A DNA stretch of 64,000 bases from Dellaglioa kimchii (GCF_046115505.1 NZ_CP170736.1:1240001-1304000); one strand, 5' to 3'. Positions 16,525-25,173 are shown, counted from the first letter of the stretch. The notes: generated from the sequence alone by a model not told the origin. Program-made: numbers and translations.

Positions 16525-16738
16525 TAGATTAACTGTTACAAAGGGAATAAGAAGGTAATGGTGTATTTGATTTATTTTACATTTATTACGGAATATGATA
16601 TTTATTACATTATTTCAAGATAATGATATTTGACTGAAATGCTTATGTAAAAACCAACTGATAGTATGAACCTCGTAAGATAAATAAGAAAGAAAAAAAT
16701 AAATAAAAACGTTTAACTTAAAAGGAGAACTAAATATA

Positions 16739-17359
16739 ATGAAATTGAATAAAAAGATGACAAAATTTTCAGTAGCAATGGTAGCAACAGTAGCAGCAGG
16801 TCTTGGACTTGCAGTTAAAGCAGCAGATGCTGATGTATATACTGTAAAATCAGGTGATACACTAAATAACATCTCAGCAACATACGCTAACAAAACATCT
16901 AATGATGTCAGTGTTAACGCAATTGTTAAAGAAAATAAAATTAGTAACGCTAATTTAATCTATGTTGGTGAACAATTAACAATCAATACTGACACAGCTG
17001 CTAAGGCAACACCAGCAGCAAATACAGCATCAACAACAACTACTAAGGTAGCAACACCAGCTGCAACTCCTGCTAAAGCAGCAACAACAACAGTTGCACC
17101 AAAGAGTACAGTATCAACAGCAACTGCAAGCACTACTGATTCATCAAGTGCTAAAGCTTGGATTGCTAACAAAGAATCAGGTGGTTCATACTCAGCAAGA
17201 AATGGCCAATATATTGGTAAATACCAATTAAGTTCAGCATATTTAAATGGTGATTACTCAGCTGCAAACCAAGAAAAAGTAGCTAACAATTACGTAACAA
17301 GTCGTTATGGTTCATGGAGTGCTGCAAAATCATTTTGGTTATCAAACGGTTGGTACTAA
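16739..17359 (+). CDS. Secreted LysM protein with C-terminal transglycosylase-like domain
   Basis: The 206-residue product has a signal peptide (about 1-28, ending near VKAADA), one LysM peptidoglycan-binding domain (about 31-77, VYTVKSGDTLNNIS), a Thr/Ala/Pro-rich linker (80-135) and a C-terminal 65-residue module starting WIANKESGGSYSARNGQYIGKYQ and ending in WY. This module resembles lysozyme-like resuscitation/transglycosylase folds common in lactobacilli; the Glu in KESGG would be the catalytic acid. It is probably a muralytic enzyme on the cell surface and a plausible WalRK target. Confidence 0.85.
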   Translation: MKLNKKMTKFSVAMVATVAAGLGLAVKAADADVYTVKSGDTLNNISATYANKTSNDVSVNAIVKENKISNANLIYVGEQLTINTDTAAKATPAANTASTTTTKVATPAATPAKAATTTVAPKSTVSTATASTTDSSSAKAWIANKESGGSYSARNGQYIGKYQLSSAYLNGDYSAANQEKVANNYVTSRYGSWSAAKSFWLSNGWY

Positions 17360-17380
17360 AATTTAAATTATAAAAATAAG

Positions 17381-17423
17381 AAGCTTTGGATAGGGATATA
17401 ATTCCTTATTCAAAGCTTTTTTG
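17381..17423 (+). terminator. Terminator of the LysM gene
   Basis: AAGCTTTG (17381-17388) pairs with CAAAGCTT (17411-17418), with further inner pairs, then a T run. Confidence 0.8.
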
Positions 17424-17482
17424 TTACTTTAAATCTTATGTTAAAATGATAATGTCCAGTAACTAAAGTACGCGAATGAAAG

Positions 17483-18184
17483 TTGAGAGTTGAATTGAAA
17501 AATTATGAATTTTTACTATTTGATATTGATGATACGTTACTCGATTTCGGGTTAACTGAAAAAAATGCATTGGAAAAGCTTTTTTTAACACAAAAAATAG
17601 CATTAGATGATAAAATAAAACAAAATTATTTGAAATTTAATCAACAATTATGGCGCCAATATGAGCGTGGTGATTTAAAACGGGACCAATTATTACAAAA
17701 TCGGTTTGCGATATTTTTCAAAAAACAGTTTAATAGAGTAGTTGATGGTAAAGAGTTGGCTAAACAGTATCAGGATAACCTGTCTGCCGGACATGAAAAA
17801 ATGATGGGCGCAGATGAATTATTGGCGTCAATAGATACATCTAACTATCAATTGTCGATTATTACAAATGGCGTTGCAGATATGCAGTATAAACGATTAG
17901 CAGAATCAAAGTTAGATAAGTACTTTCCACAAATTTTTGTTTCGGAAATGACGGGTTATCAAAAACCATCAGTTGGCTTTTTTAACTATGCCTTTGATCA
18001 TATCACTGGATTTAATCCCGATAAGGCACTTATTATTGGTGATTCTTTAACGTCAGACATTCAAGGTGGAAACAATGTTCACGTTGATACTGTCTGGTAT
18101 AATCCGAAAAACATTAAAAATAAGACATCGATAAAAGCGACCTACGAAATTGATGATCTGTTAGCCATAAATAATATAATATAA
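17483..18184 (+). CDS. YjjG-type HAD phosphatase (noncanonical nucleotidase)
   Basis: A 233-residue HAD-superfamily hydrolase with all four motifs: DIDDTLLDF (nucleophile and acid Asp), ITNG, the Lys in GYQKPSVGFF, and GDSLTSD. A helical cap lies between motifs I and II. The IDDTLLDF start, TNG and QKP signature point to the YjjG family (nucleoside 5'-monophosphatase acting on non-canonical pyrimidine nucleotides). No ATG is in place; the TTG at 17483 (RVELKNYEF) is the best start, with a TTG at 17495 also possible. Confidence 0.8.
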   Translation: MRVELKNYEFLLFDIDDTLLDFGLTEKNALEKLFLTQKIALDDKIKQNYLKFNQQLWRQYERGDLKRDQLLQNRFAIFFKKQFNRVVDGKELAKQYQDNLSAGHEKMMGADELLASIDTSNYQLSIITNGVADMQYKRLAESKLDKYFPQIFVSEMTGYQKPSVGFFNYAFDHITGFNPDKALIIGDSLTSDIQGGNNVHVDTVWYNPKNIKNKTSIKATYEIDDLLAINNII

Positions 18185-18216
18185 GAATAGTCTTAAATCA
18201 GAGGAATGGTGAAATA

Positions 18217-18669
18217 ATGAAAGATGCTAAAATGATGAAAAATGTTAAAAAGATTATTACGTATGCTATTTTTGTGCTTGCTACCTATTTTTTATTTTCA
18301 CAAGTTTTATCAGTGTCAGAAATAGCAACGGATCGCTCTTTTATGGAGATTGCAAAAGCAGAACCAGTCATATTTATTAGTATCTTTTTTATAATTTATA
18401 GTTTATTTATGATAATTAGCATTGCTTTTTTCTATTTTTCTCATATCTTATTAAAAATTAAAGGGAAATATGACATTAGTTTACTTATTTTAAATTTTTT
18501 CACAGTTTTTTTAACAATATCAACGCTTGTTATTAAATCAGTTGGAGGGGCATTGCCAACAGTAGTTATCAAAGTTAGTTTATTTTTCATTTTAATATCT
18601 ATGTCCTTATCGACAACTGCAAAATTATTAGCCTTACGAGAAGAACGACTAAAAAAAAGAAAAAAATAG
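18217..18669 (+). CDS. Four-helix membrane protein of unknown function
   Basis: The 150-residue protein has four predicted TM helices (about 10-30, 46-72, 82-103, 107-127) and a basic tail (EERLKKRKK) that should face the cytoplasm. I do not recognise a family. RBS GAGGAATGG precedes the ATG. It is 33 nt upstream of the TMEM175-like gene with no terminator between them, so both are probably co-transcribed. Confidence 0.7.
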   Translation: MKDAKMMKNVKKIITYAIFVLATYFLFSQVLSVSEIATDRSFMEIAKAEPVIFISIFFIIYSLFMIISIAFFYFSHILLKIKGKYDISLLILNFFTVFLTISTLVIKSVGGALPTVVIKVSLFFILISMSLSTTAKLLALREERLKKRKK

Positions 18670-18702
18670 CTTAAATATAGAAGTGTTTTAAAGGAGGTAC
18701 AT

Positions 18703-19569
18703 ATGAAAATTAAAGAACGGTTGGATACATTAAGTGATGCGATTATAGCCATTATTATTACTATTATGGTATTAGAGATGCCAATTGAGATAAAAAATGG
18801 AGAGATCAATTTTTTTGGTCTGTTTCAAGCCATTGGAATTTTTATTGTTAGTTTTTGTTTTGTTGCTAATATCTGGTATCAACATGCGGTCGCATTTTCG
18901 GAAGTAAATGAAGTACCAAATAAAATAATTGTGATGGATTTAATCTTAATGATGCTTTTATCGTTAATGCCAACTTTCACACGATTAATGACAAGTGATA
19001 CTGTCCGAGAAACAGTTACAATGTATGGTATTTTATATTTGTTAATTATTTATCTATTCAGGGAAATTGTAAAAGAAATTATTCATCAAAAATATACAGA
19101 AAAATCTGATATGAAAAAAGTATATGTAACCATTTATGGCAGACATAACACAGAAACCGGATTATTAATATTAGCTTTAATTCTTATAGGCTGGTTTTTC
19201 CCTAAAATAACGTTAGTCTTTTTTATTATCATACCAATCCGTTCATTTATTACTAATAGTGCAGATAACAGTGAATTTACTAATATTAGTCAAATGGAAC
19301 CTAAAGGTACTGAGGCATTCTTAGAGATGACACCTGAAGATAGAGAAAAATTAAAGCCAATTATTACGACACTTAGAAAAGAAATAAAGCAACAAGATCC
19401 TGATGCGTGGGAGAATTTTACAGAGGATGCTGAAGAGGCACTCGACGTTAGTGAAGGAACGATACTTAGGTGGTTTCGTCAATATCGTCAAGCCTTTGAG
19501 GATTCACAAAATACGCGAAGAAAAAATAAAAAGTATGGTAAAGACCAGTTAAGTAGAGAAGATGATTAA
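18703..19569 (+). CDS. TMEM175/DUF1211-family ion-channel-like protein with C-terminal extension
   Basis: This 288-residue protein has six hydrophobic segments in the first 190 residues. The first carries LSDAIIAIIITIMVLEM, close to the TMEM175 signature in which FSD lines the pore; here the Phe is Leu. Bacterial TMEM175 proteins form potassium-permeable channels. Beyond the membrane domain, about 95 charged residues (from 195) form a soluble, helical tail with a possible short helix-turn-helix-like piece (LDVSEGTILRWFRQYRQ). RBS AAGGAGG. Confidence 0.78.
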   Translation: MKIKERLDTLSDAIIAIIITIMVLEMPIEIKNGEINFFGLFQAIGIFIVSFCFVANIWYQHAVAFSEVNEVPNKIIVMDLILMMLLSLMPTFTRLMTSDTVRETVTMYGILYLLIIYLFREIVKEIIHQKYTEKSDMKKVYVTIYGRHNTETGLLILALILIGWFFPKITLVFFIIIPIRSFITNSADNSEFTNISQMEPKGTEAFLEMTPEDREKLKPIITTLRKEIKQQDPDAWENFTEDAEEALDVSEGTILRWFRQYRQAFEDSQNTRRKNKKYGKDQLSREDD

Positions 19570-19573
19570 CAGT

Positions 19574-19610
19574 AAACTGTCCATCCAATTTTGGAAAGGG
19601 CAGTTTTTAA
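19574..19610 (+). terminator. Terminator of the TMEM175-like gene
   Basis: AAACTG.CC (19574-19582) pairs with GG.CAGTTT (about 19598-19606), then T5. Confidence 0.65.
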
Positions 19611-19613
19611 TTA

Positions 19614-19661
19614 CAAAAAATCCCTATACTAGACTGATATTTCAGTATCTAATATAGGGGA
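19614..19661 (-). terminator. Terminator of the symporter gene
   Basis: An imperfect 16-bp stem (CCCTATA..TAGACTGA with its complement, about 19622-19658) is followed by six T on the minus strand. Confidence 0.8.
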
Positions 19662-19669
19662 GGTTATTA

Positions 19670-20920
19670 TCATTCTTGTGCCATAAAATCTTTTAACCAA
19701 TTTTTACCTTCGACGAAACGCGTAACAAGCATTGCAGTTGCAGTATTTCCTGTTGAATTTAATAAGGTTGCTGGAATATCAATGATGGTTGTAATAATCA
19801 AAATTAATGGAAGAGCAGCCATCGGAAATCCAAAAATTGAACAAATTAATGTTTCGGCTACCATGCCACCGCCAGGAATAGCGCCCATCACGACACCGAC
19901 CAAGAACGAAACACAGATAATCATAATCATGTTATTTAAACTCGTGATATCTTTACCAAAAACGGCAAATAAAAATGTTGTTTTTAAGATACCACCAATA
20001 ACTGAGCCATCCTTATGCGTATTTGCACCTAATGGGATAATCGTATTTGCGATATCTTCGCTGACGCCCATTTTTTTAGAATACTCTAGGTTAACAGGGA
20101 TACATGCAGCTGATGAACTAGTTGCAATTGCTGTAACAGCAGGAGCTGAGACATTTTTCCAAAAAATCATAAAACCAGCTTTGCCACCTGCGATAAATGC
20201 ATAGAAACTCATCATCACAAAGAAGTAGAAAGCTGTAATACCTAAGTAAAGAATGAAACTGCGTAAATATCCGGCAGCAATTTGAGGTCCTAAGTTACCG
20301 ATAATATTAGCAAAGAAACAACCTAAACCAATTGGAGCATAAACCATTACATATTTAACCATCCGCATAACTACTACGTTTCCGGCCGATAAAAATTTTG
20401 TAAATACACTAGATTCTTTACCGGTTGCTGAAGCAGCTGTACCCATTAAAATCGAAAAGATAATTAGTTGCAACATATTATCTTTTGATAACAAATGATA
20501 AAAATCATTAACGGTGAATGTATTGACTAATGTTTCTAAACCAGATGATTTTGTTGATGTATCTTTAACAGTACCCATCAAGCCTTTAATCGTATCAACG
20601 TTAACGCCGTGAATAGGGTTAAAGAGGCGAACACCGATGTACCCAATAACACCAGCAATGAAGGCCGTTGTTAGGAAGACAATCAATGTTGTAATCATGA
20701 TTTTACCAAGGCGTTTCATTTCAGACATTTCTGCGATGGCAGATGAAATACTGAAAAAAACAAGTGGGACTAAAATCATGTACATTAGATTTAGAAAAAG
20801 ATCTCCTAAAGGTTTAAGAACAGCAGCTTGTTCTTTAAAGATTAAGCCGACAATCCCACCTATGATTAGACCCGAAAGTAATAATAAAGATGTTTTGTAG
20901 CGATTAAAAAAAGTAGTCAT
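19670..20920 (-). CDS. Dicarboxylate/amino acid:cation symporter (DAACS family)
   Basis: A 416-residue secondary transporter of the glutamate/aspartate-type (GltP/GltT/DctA) family. The HP1 Ser-rich hairpin reads ATSSSAACIPVNLEYSKKMG. The substrate/cation site motif GANTHKDGSVIGG is near the usual NMDGT position, with HKDG replacing the canonical NMDGT. TM8 region contains IIDIPATLLNSTGNTATAMLVTR. The altered NMDGT motif suggests a substrate other than glutamate, possibly a serine/threonine-type variant. RBS AAGGGGA precedes the ATG. Monocistronic with its own terminator. Confidence 0.85.
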   Translation of the reverse strand: MTTFFNRYKTSLLLLSGLIIGGIVGLIFKEQAAVLKPLGDLFLNLMYMILVPLVFFSISSAIAEMSEMKRLGKIMITTLIVFLTTAFIAGVIGYIGVRLFNPIHGVNVDTIKGLMGTVKDTSTKSSGLETLVNTFTVNDFYHLLSKDNMLQLIIFSILMGTAASATGKESSVFTKFLSAGNVVVMRMVKYVMVYAPIGLGCFFANIIGNLGPQIAAGYLRSFILYLGITAFYFFVMMSFYAFIAGGKAGFMIFWKNVSAPAVTAIATSSSAACIPVNLEYSKKMGVSEDIANTIIPLGANTHKDGSVIGGILKTTFLFAVFGKDITSLNNMIMIICVSFLVGVVMGAIPGGGMVAETLICSIFGFPMAALPLILIITTIIDIPATLLNSTGNTATAMLVTRFVEGKNWLKDFMAQE

Positions 20921-21111
20921 AAAAAATCCCCTTAAATAATTAGTCTAAAGTCATAAACACTAGTATATCAATTGTTTTGTTTAAAAGCTAAGGTAAAAAA
21001 AGGAAACGAATATTATGCAAAAATGAATAAGTTGAATCAATATTAAAAAATGAGATAGTGTTAGTTAATAATGAGTATTTAACCGATTATACTGATTTGA
21101 AAGATAGCTTA

Positions 21112-21145
21112 TTGACGGGTTAAATACATTAGTTTACAATTGTAA
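21112..21145 (+). promoter_or_regulatory. Promoter with overlapping cop box
   Basis: TTGACG (21112-21117), 17 bp, TACAAT (21135-21140). The palindrome TTACAATTGTAA (21134-21145) matches the CopY operator TACANNTGTA and covers the -10, so the repressor should control its own gene. Confidence 0.75.
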
Positions 21146-21176
21146 TCATAAGATCAATGAAAGAAGGGCAATACTA

Positions 21177-21605
21177 ATGAATAATAAAAAAATAATTGAA
21201 ATTAGCGACGCTGAATGGGAAGTTATGCGTGTTATCTGGACATTAGGTCAGAGTACTAGTAATGAAATATTTAAGAATTTAAAAGAGAAAAAGAATTGGC
21301 AAATGCCAACAATAAAAACATTATTGGGGCGATTAGTAAAAAAAGGGGCATTATCCGCTGATAAAGAGGGTCGAGCCTTCATATACAAACCCCTAATAGA
21401 AGAACAAACGACGATGGATCATGTTAGTCAGTTATTATTTGATCATATGTGCCAGATGAAAATTGGCTCAACAATTGCAGATTTATTAAGTGAAGTTGAG
21501 TTAAGCCGATCAGATATTGTGAAACTACAAAGTGTAATTGATGAAAAAAGTAAACATGCACCAGAAATGGTTGAATGTAACTGTTTAGCTGAAAAAATGA
21601 TGTAA
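21177..21605 (+). CDS. copY: CopY/BlaI-family transcriptional repressor
   Basis: The 142-residue product has a BlaI/MecI/CopY winged helix (about 5-75; ISDAEWEVMRVIWTLG, PTIKTLLGRLVKKG) and a C-terminal dimerisation part. It ends VECNCLAEKMM: only one CxC pair is present, whereas CopY of Enterococcus hirae has CxCx4CxC. It may have lost the second metal pair or sense something else. A perfect cop-box palindrome overlaps its promoter. No copper ATPase or chaperone gene lies within the window, so it is an orphan repressor here. Confidence 0.82.
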   Translation: MNNKKIIEISDAEWEVMRVIWTLGQSTSNEIFKNLKEKKNWQMPTIKTLLGRLVKKGALSADKEGRAFIYKPLIEEQTTMDHVSQLLFDHMCQMKIGSTIADLLSEVELSRSDIVKLQSVIDEKSKHAPEMVECNCLAEKMM

Positions 21606-21606
21606 A

Positions 21607-21622
21607 TGTTTCATGTGAAACA
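21607..21622. other. parS-like site (one change)
   Basis: TGTTTCATGTGAAACA, identical to the copy at 13428, begins one base after the copY stop codon. Confidence 0.7.
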
Positions 21623-21703
21623 TTATAAAATTTAAAAAGATTAATTATATACTAGGTACCCGTTAAGTTAACGGATGAAGTGATATTTAATTAGTATGTT
21701 TCT

Positions 21704-21745
21704 AAATAGCCTTATCCCAGTATCTTGGAGTAAGGCTATTTATTT
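21704..21745 (+). terminator. Terminator of copY
   Basis: AAATAGCCTTA (21704-21714) pairs with TAAGGCTATTT (21731-21741); a short T-rich tail follows. Confidence 0.65.
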
Positions 21746-21800
21746 GGTTATAGTACTTATCGTGATTAATAAACGTCCATGTAAGCACATGACCTATTTG

Positions 21801-21881
21801 CTATATTTTTTCTTCGGAATTTTTTGTATATTTCTTTTTATCGTCATTCAAACACAATATTAAGTCTGCCACAGTGGCCAA
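21801..21881 (-). CDS. Possible 26-residue ORF
   Basis: On the minus strand AAGGAG lies 5 nt before a TTG that opens a 26-codon frame ending in TAG. The product would be acidic and Lys-rich without a membrane segment. It could be chance or the remains of a longer gene. Confidence 0.2.
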   Translation of the reverse strand: MATVADLILCLNDDKKKYTKNSEEKI

Positions 21882-22015
21882 CTTATCTCCTTTTTTTCAA
21901 TCTAACATAGGCAGAAAAAATAAATGAGTGTGAATTTTTTTACTGGTTTAATTTTTTATTTCTGTTATTATTTAGGGCGTTAAGACAAATAATATAGATT
22001 GGAGAATGATAACTT

Positions 22016-23128
22016 ATGGAAATTGCAGGATTTGGCGTTGAAGAATGGTTAAATGTTTATGAATCTAAGGCTACGTATGATATTGCACAAAGTACGGTTT
22101 CATCGATGACAATGAACGAATTATTAAATATTGGTCAAGAAAATGGTCAGGATTTTTATCGTGATTTAGATGCACAAAAGATGAATTATGGTTGGATCGA
22201 GGGGTCTCCAGCTTTTAAAGCAGAGGTCAGCAAACTTTATAAAGCGGTTTCGCCGGAACAAGTTTTACAAACTAATGGTGCAACAGGAGCAAATCAACTG
22301 GCACTGTATGCGTTGATTGAACCTGGTGATCATGTGATTTCCATGTATCCTAGTTATCAGCAACTCTATGATATTCCTAAATCATTAGGAGCTGAAGTCG
22401 ATTTTTGGAATATTTCTGAAAAAAATCAATGGATGCCTGATTTGGATGAATTACGTGAAATCATTCGACCAGATACTAAAATGATTTGTTTAAATAATGC
22501 GAATAACCCAACGGGAACAGTAATTGAAACTAAACTAATGACTGAAATCGTTAAAATTGCAAAAGAAGTTGGCGCATATGTATTAGTTGATGAGGTTTAT
22601 TTACCTTTAGATGATACAACGGTCGTAAGTTCAATTGTCGATTTATATGACAAAGGAATTGCGACGAATAGTTTATCAAAAACCTATTCAACTCCAGGCA
22701 TTAGAATCGGTTGGACAGTTGCTAGTCCAGCTGTTACAGATATTTTTAGAAAATACCGTGATTATACGATGATTTGCGCGGGTGTGTTTAACGATCAGAT
22801 GGCTGTTCATATTTTAAAAAATAAAGAATTAGTATTGGATAGAAATCGACAAATTGTGAAACGAAATTTAAAAATTTTAAGTGATTGGGTGGAAAATGAA
22901 CCAGCAGTTAGCTTAGTAGTGCCAAAATCTGTCTCGACTTCATTTATAAAATTTGAAACAATTGAAGATGATGAACAATTTTGTCAAAAATTATTAAAAG
23001 ATTATGGGGTTTTATTAGTACCTGGAAGCCGATTTGGTGTACCAGGTCATGCAAGATTAGGTTACTGTGCTAAAGAATCCGTTTTAGTAGAAGGATTAAA
23101 ACGTTTGTCACAAGCATTACATGAATAA
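22016..23128 (+). CDS. arcT: PLP-dependent aminotransferase of the arginine cluster (ArcT-like)
   Basis: The 370-residue class I/II aminotransferase has the PLP pocket motifs LNNANNPTG, VLVDEVYLPLD and the Schiff-base lysine in NSLSKTYSTPGIRIGW. ArcT-like aminotransferases are encoded in arginine deiminase operons of lactobacilli; the substrate is not settled. Here it lies first, upstream of a YfcC-type transporter, and is separated from it by a perfect 18-bp terminator stem, so it has its own transcript. RBS GGAG precedes the ATG. Confidence 0.85.
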   Translation: MEIAGFGVEEWLNVYESKATYDIAQSTVSSMTMNELLNIGQENGQDFYRDLDAQKMNYGWIEGSPAFKAEVSKLYKAVSPEQVLQTNGATGANQLALYALIEPGDHVISMYPSYQQLYDIPKSLGAEVDFWNISEKNQWMPDLDELREIIRPDTKMICLNNANNPTGTVIETKLMTEIVKIAKEVGAYVLVDEVYLPLDDTTVVSSIVDLYDKGIATNSLSKTYSTPGIRIGWTVASPAVTDIFRKYRDYTMICAGVFNDQMAVHILKNKELVLDRNRQIVKRNLKILSDWVENEPAVSLVVPKSVSTSFIKFETIEDDEQFCQKLLKDYGVLLVPGSRFGVPGHARLGYCAKESVLVEGLKRLSQALHE

Positions 23129-23140
23129 GTTTAGTGTATC

Positions 23141-23190
23141 AAAGAGATATAAAAAGTAGATTTACAAGTTACTTTTTATATCTCTTTTTG
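23141..23190 (+). terminator. Terminator of arcT
   Basis: A perfect 18-bp stem (23141-23158 with 23170-23187) with an 11-nt loop ends in T5. Confidence 0.9.
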
Positions 23191-23222
23191 TGGAAAGTAA
23201 AAGTAGATGACAAATTAAAAAG

Positions 23223-23288
23223 TGTGAACTAGATCACGTTTTTAATGTAACCGATTTCACATCAGAAACCGCAGACTGTTGATATACT
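23223..23288 (+). promoter_or_regulatory. CRP/ArcR-type box, cre site and -10 of the YfcC gene
   Basis: TGTGA-N6-TCACG (23223-23238) is a CRP-family palindrome with one mismatch. Seven bp later TGTAACCGATTTCA (23246-23259) is a perfect cre (CcpA) site. TATACT (23283-23288) is a good -10 but no -35 is present, which fits activator dependence. The box centre would be at -64.5 and the cre at about -42. Confidence 0.65.
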
Positions 23289-23390
23289 CCAAGCGAAACG
23301 ACCGGCAGAGGAGGATGTCATGGTAAAAATACAGTAAAAAGATAACGCCGCTATCTATTTGGTATAAAACAATTAAAGGAGGAAATTATA

Positions 23391-24953
23391 ATGGATTCAA
23401 CGACAACGATGGTAAAGGTACCTAAAAAGAAATTTAAGTTAAAAATGCCCGGCGCTTTTGTCATTTTATTTATATTAACGATTGTTGCAGTTATGGCAAC
23501 ATGGATTATTCCAGCGGGCTCTTACTCTAAATTATCTTATGATCAGGCAAGTACGGAATTAAAAATTACCGATGCACATGGGAATGTCAAAAAGGTTCCT
23601 GCGACACAAAATCAATTGGATAAACTTCATGTCAAAATTGATATTAAACAATTTACATCAGGTGGTATTACAGCAGCGGTATCAATACCTAATACATATC
23701 AGCGACTGAAGCAAAATCCGGCAGGACCAGCTGATATCACAAATAGTATGGTTAACGGGACAATCGAAGCTGTAGATATTATGGTCTTTATTTTAGTCCT
23801 GGGTGGTTTAATTGGTGTTGTTAAAGTCAGCGGCGCATTTGAATCGGGTTTAATTGCGCTAACTAAGAAAACCAAAGGTCATGAATTTTTATCGATTTTC
23901 TTTGTTTCAATCTTAATGGTTTTAGGCGGAACCCTTTGCGGGATTGAAGAAGAGGCAGTGGCCTTTTATCCAATATTAGTACCAGTATTTATCGCGATGG
24001 GCTATGACTCGATAGTCTGCGTGGGGGCAATTTTCTTATCCAGTTCTATTGGGACCACGTTCTCTACGATTAATCCGTTCTCAGTTGTTATTGCGTCAAA
24101 TGCAGCCGGAATTGATTTTACGCAAGGTATGATTTGGCGGATTGTTGGTTTGATTGTCGGGTCTATTTTCTTAATTATTTATTTAGGACGTTATAGTAAA
24201 AAGGTTAAGGATGATCCAACAGCTTCAATTACTTATGAAGATAGTAAAGACTTTAATCGATTATGGTCAGTATCTTCAGGTGAGGGTGGTAATAAATCAG
24301 TTTTCACTATTCGTAAGAAAATTATTCTATTATTATTTGTTGTGACATTCCCAATCATGGTTTGGGGCGTTATGGCAAAAGGTTGGTGGTTCCCAACGAT
24401 GGCATCTTCATTCTTGGTATTCGCTATCGCCATTATGTTCTTAACAGGTACAGGTCGAGATGGTCTAGGTGAAAAGGGTGTTATTGATGCTTTTGTCGGT
24501 GGTGCATCTAGTTTAGTTGGGGTGTCATTTATTATTGGCCTTGCTAGAGGGATAAATATCGTATTAAATCAAGGATTGATCTCAGATACTATTCTTCAAT
24601 ATGCGTCATCTTTAGTCGTTGGCGTGAGTGGACCAATTTTCATAATTATCATGATGATTATTTTCTTCTTCCTTGGATTTATCGTACCTTCTTCATCCGG
24701 ATTAGCTGTTTTAGCAATGCCAATATTTGCGCCATTAGCTGATTCTGCAGATATTCCAAGATTTATTGTCGTTTCTGCCTATCAATTTGGACAGTATGCA
24801 ATGCTCTTCTTGGCACCAACAGGGTTAGTTATGGCAACACTTCAAATGTTAAATATCAGATATTCGCATTGGGTAAAATTCGTTTGGCCCGTCGTTGTCT
24901 TTGTTCTTTTATTTGGTGGTGCACTCTTAGTGTTGCAAGTCTTAATTTATTAA
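23391..24953 (+). CDS. YfcC-family basic amino acid antiporter
   Basis: This 520-residue membrane protein has about 12 TM helices, an N-terminal helix (about 20-42), a large extracellular loop (45-125), and the conserved GTLCGIEEEAVAFYPILVP and SSIGTTFSTINPFSVVIASNAAGI segments of the YfcC/ArcD (AitC/DcuC-like) group. Members act as arginine/ornithine or related antiporters. It is placed between arcT and arcA and has the same promoter layout as arcA, so a role in arginine uptake is likely. The window also has an APC-type arcD. RBS AAAGGAGG. Confidence 0.85.
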   Translation: MDSTTTMVKVPKKKFKLKMPGAFVILFILTIVAVMATWIIPAGSYSKLSYDQASTELKITDAHGNVKKVPATQNQLDKLHVKIDIKQFTSGGITAAVSIPNTYQRLKQNPAGPADITNSMVNGTIEAVDIMVFILVLGGLIGVVKVSGAFESGLIALTKKTKGHEFLSIFFVSILMVLGGTLCGIEEEAVAFYPILVPVFIAMGYDSIVCVGAIFLSSSIGTTFSTINPFSVVIASNAAGIDFTQGMIWRIVGLIVGSIFLIIYLGRYSKKVKDDPTASITYEDSKDFNRLWSVSSGEGGNKSVFTIRKKIILLLFVVTFPIMVWGVMAKGWWFPTMASSFLVFAIAIMFLTGTGRDGLGEKGVIDAFVGGASSLVGVSFIIGLARGINIVLNQGLISDTILQYASSLVVGVSGPIFIIIMMIIFFFLGFIVPSSSGLAVLAMPIFAPLADSADIPRFIVVSAYQFGQYAMLFLAPTGLVMATLQMLNIRYSHWVKFVWPVVVFVLLFGGALLVLQVLIY

Positions 24954-25075
24954 ATTAAAAAGTATCATAAAAATAATGTATTTTTAATGTTTCTCATTTA
25001 ATAATTTTTAAAACACGGTAGTGGAAGCGTTTTATAGATGTAATATACGATATTGAACCGTAAAAATCCTCATAA

Positions 25076-25140
25076 TGAGAAATAGTTCACATTATGAATG
25101 TAAGCGTTTACTAATACGGACCAATTATTCCTGTTATGCT
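25076..25140 (+). promoter_or_regulatory. CRP/ArcR-type box, cre site and -10 of arcA
   Basis: TGAGA-N6-TCACA (25076-25091, one mismatch), then 7 bp, then cre TGTAAGCGTTTACT (25099-25112, one mismatch), then a -10-like TATGCT (25135-25140). Order and spacing are nearly the same as before the YfcC gene. A second cre-like TGGAAGCGTTTTAT lies at 25022-25035. Confidence 0.6.
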
Positions 25141-25173
25141 ATGCATGTAATAAATATATGGGAGGTAATCATT

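Larger units (their letters stand above)
21606..22015. other. Intergenic gap between copY and arcT
   Basis: Besides the parS-like site and the terminator at 21704, the gap holds a perfect palindrome CCGTTAAGTTAACGG (21659-21673) and a 26-codon minus-strand frame with its own AAGGAG site (21801-21881). It also has a degenerate CRP-type box (TGTGA-N6-TTACT, 21929-21944) 41.5 bp upstream of the start predicted from the -10 TATTAT (21966-21971). No longer gene is visible. Confidence 0.4.

Noticed and set aside
19782..20204. 140-residue plus-strand frame
   Set aside because: Antisense to the DAACS symporter; composition is typical of a shadow frame.
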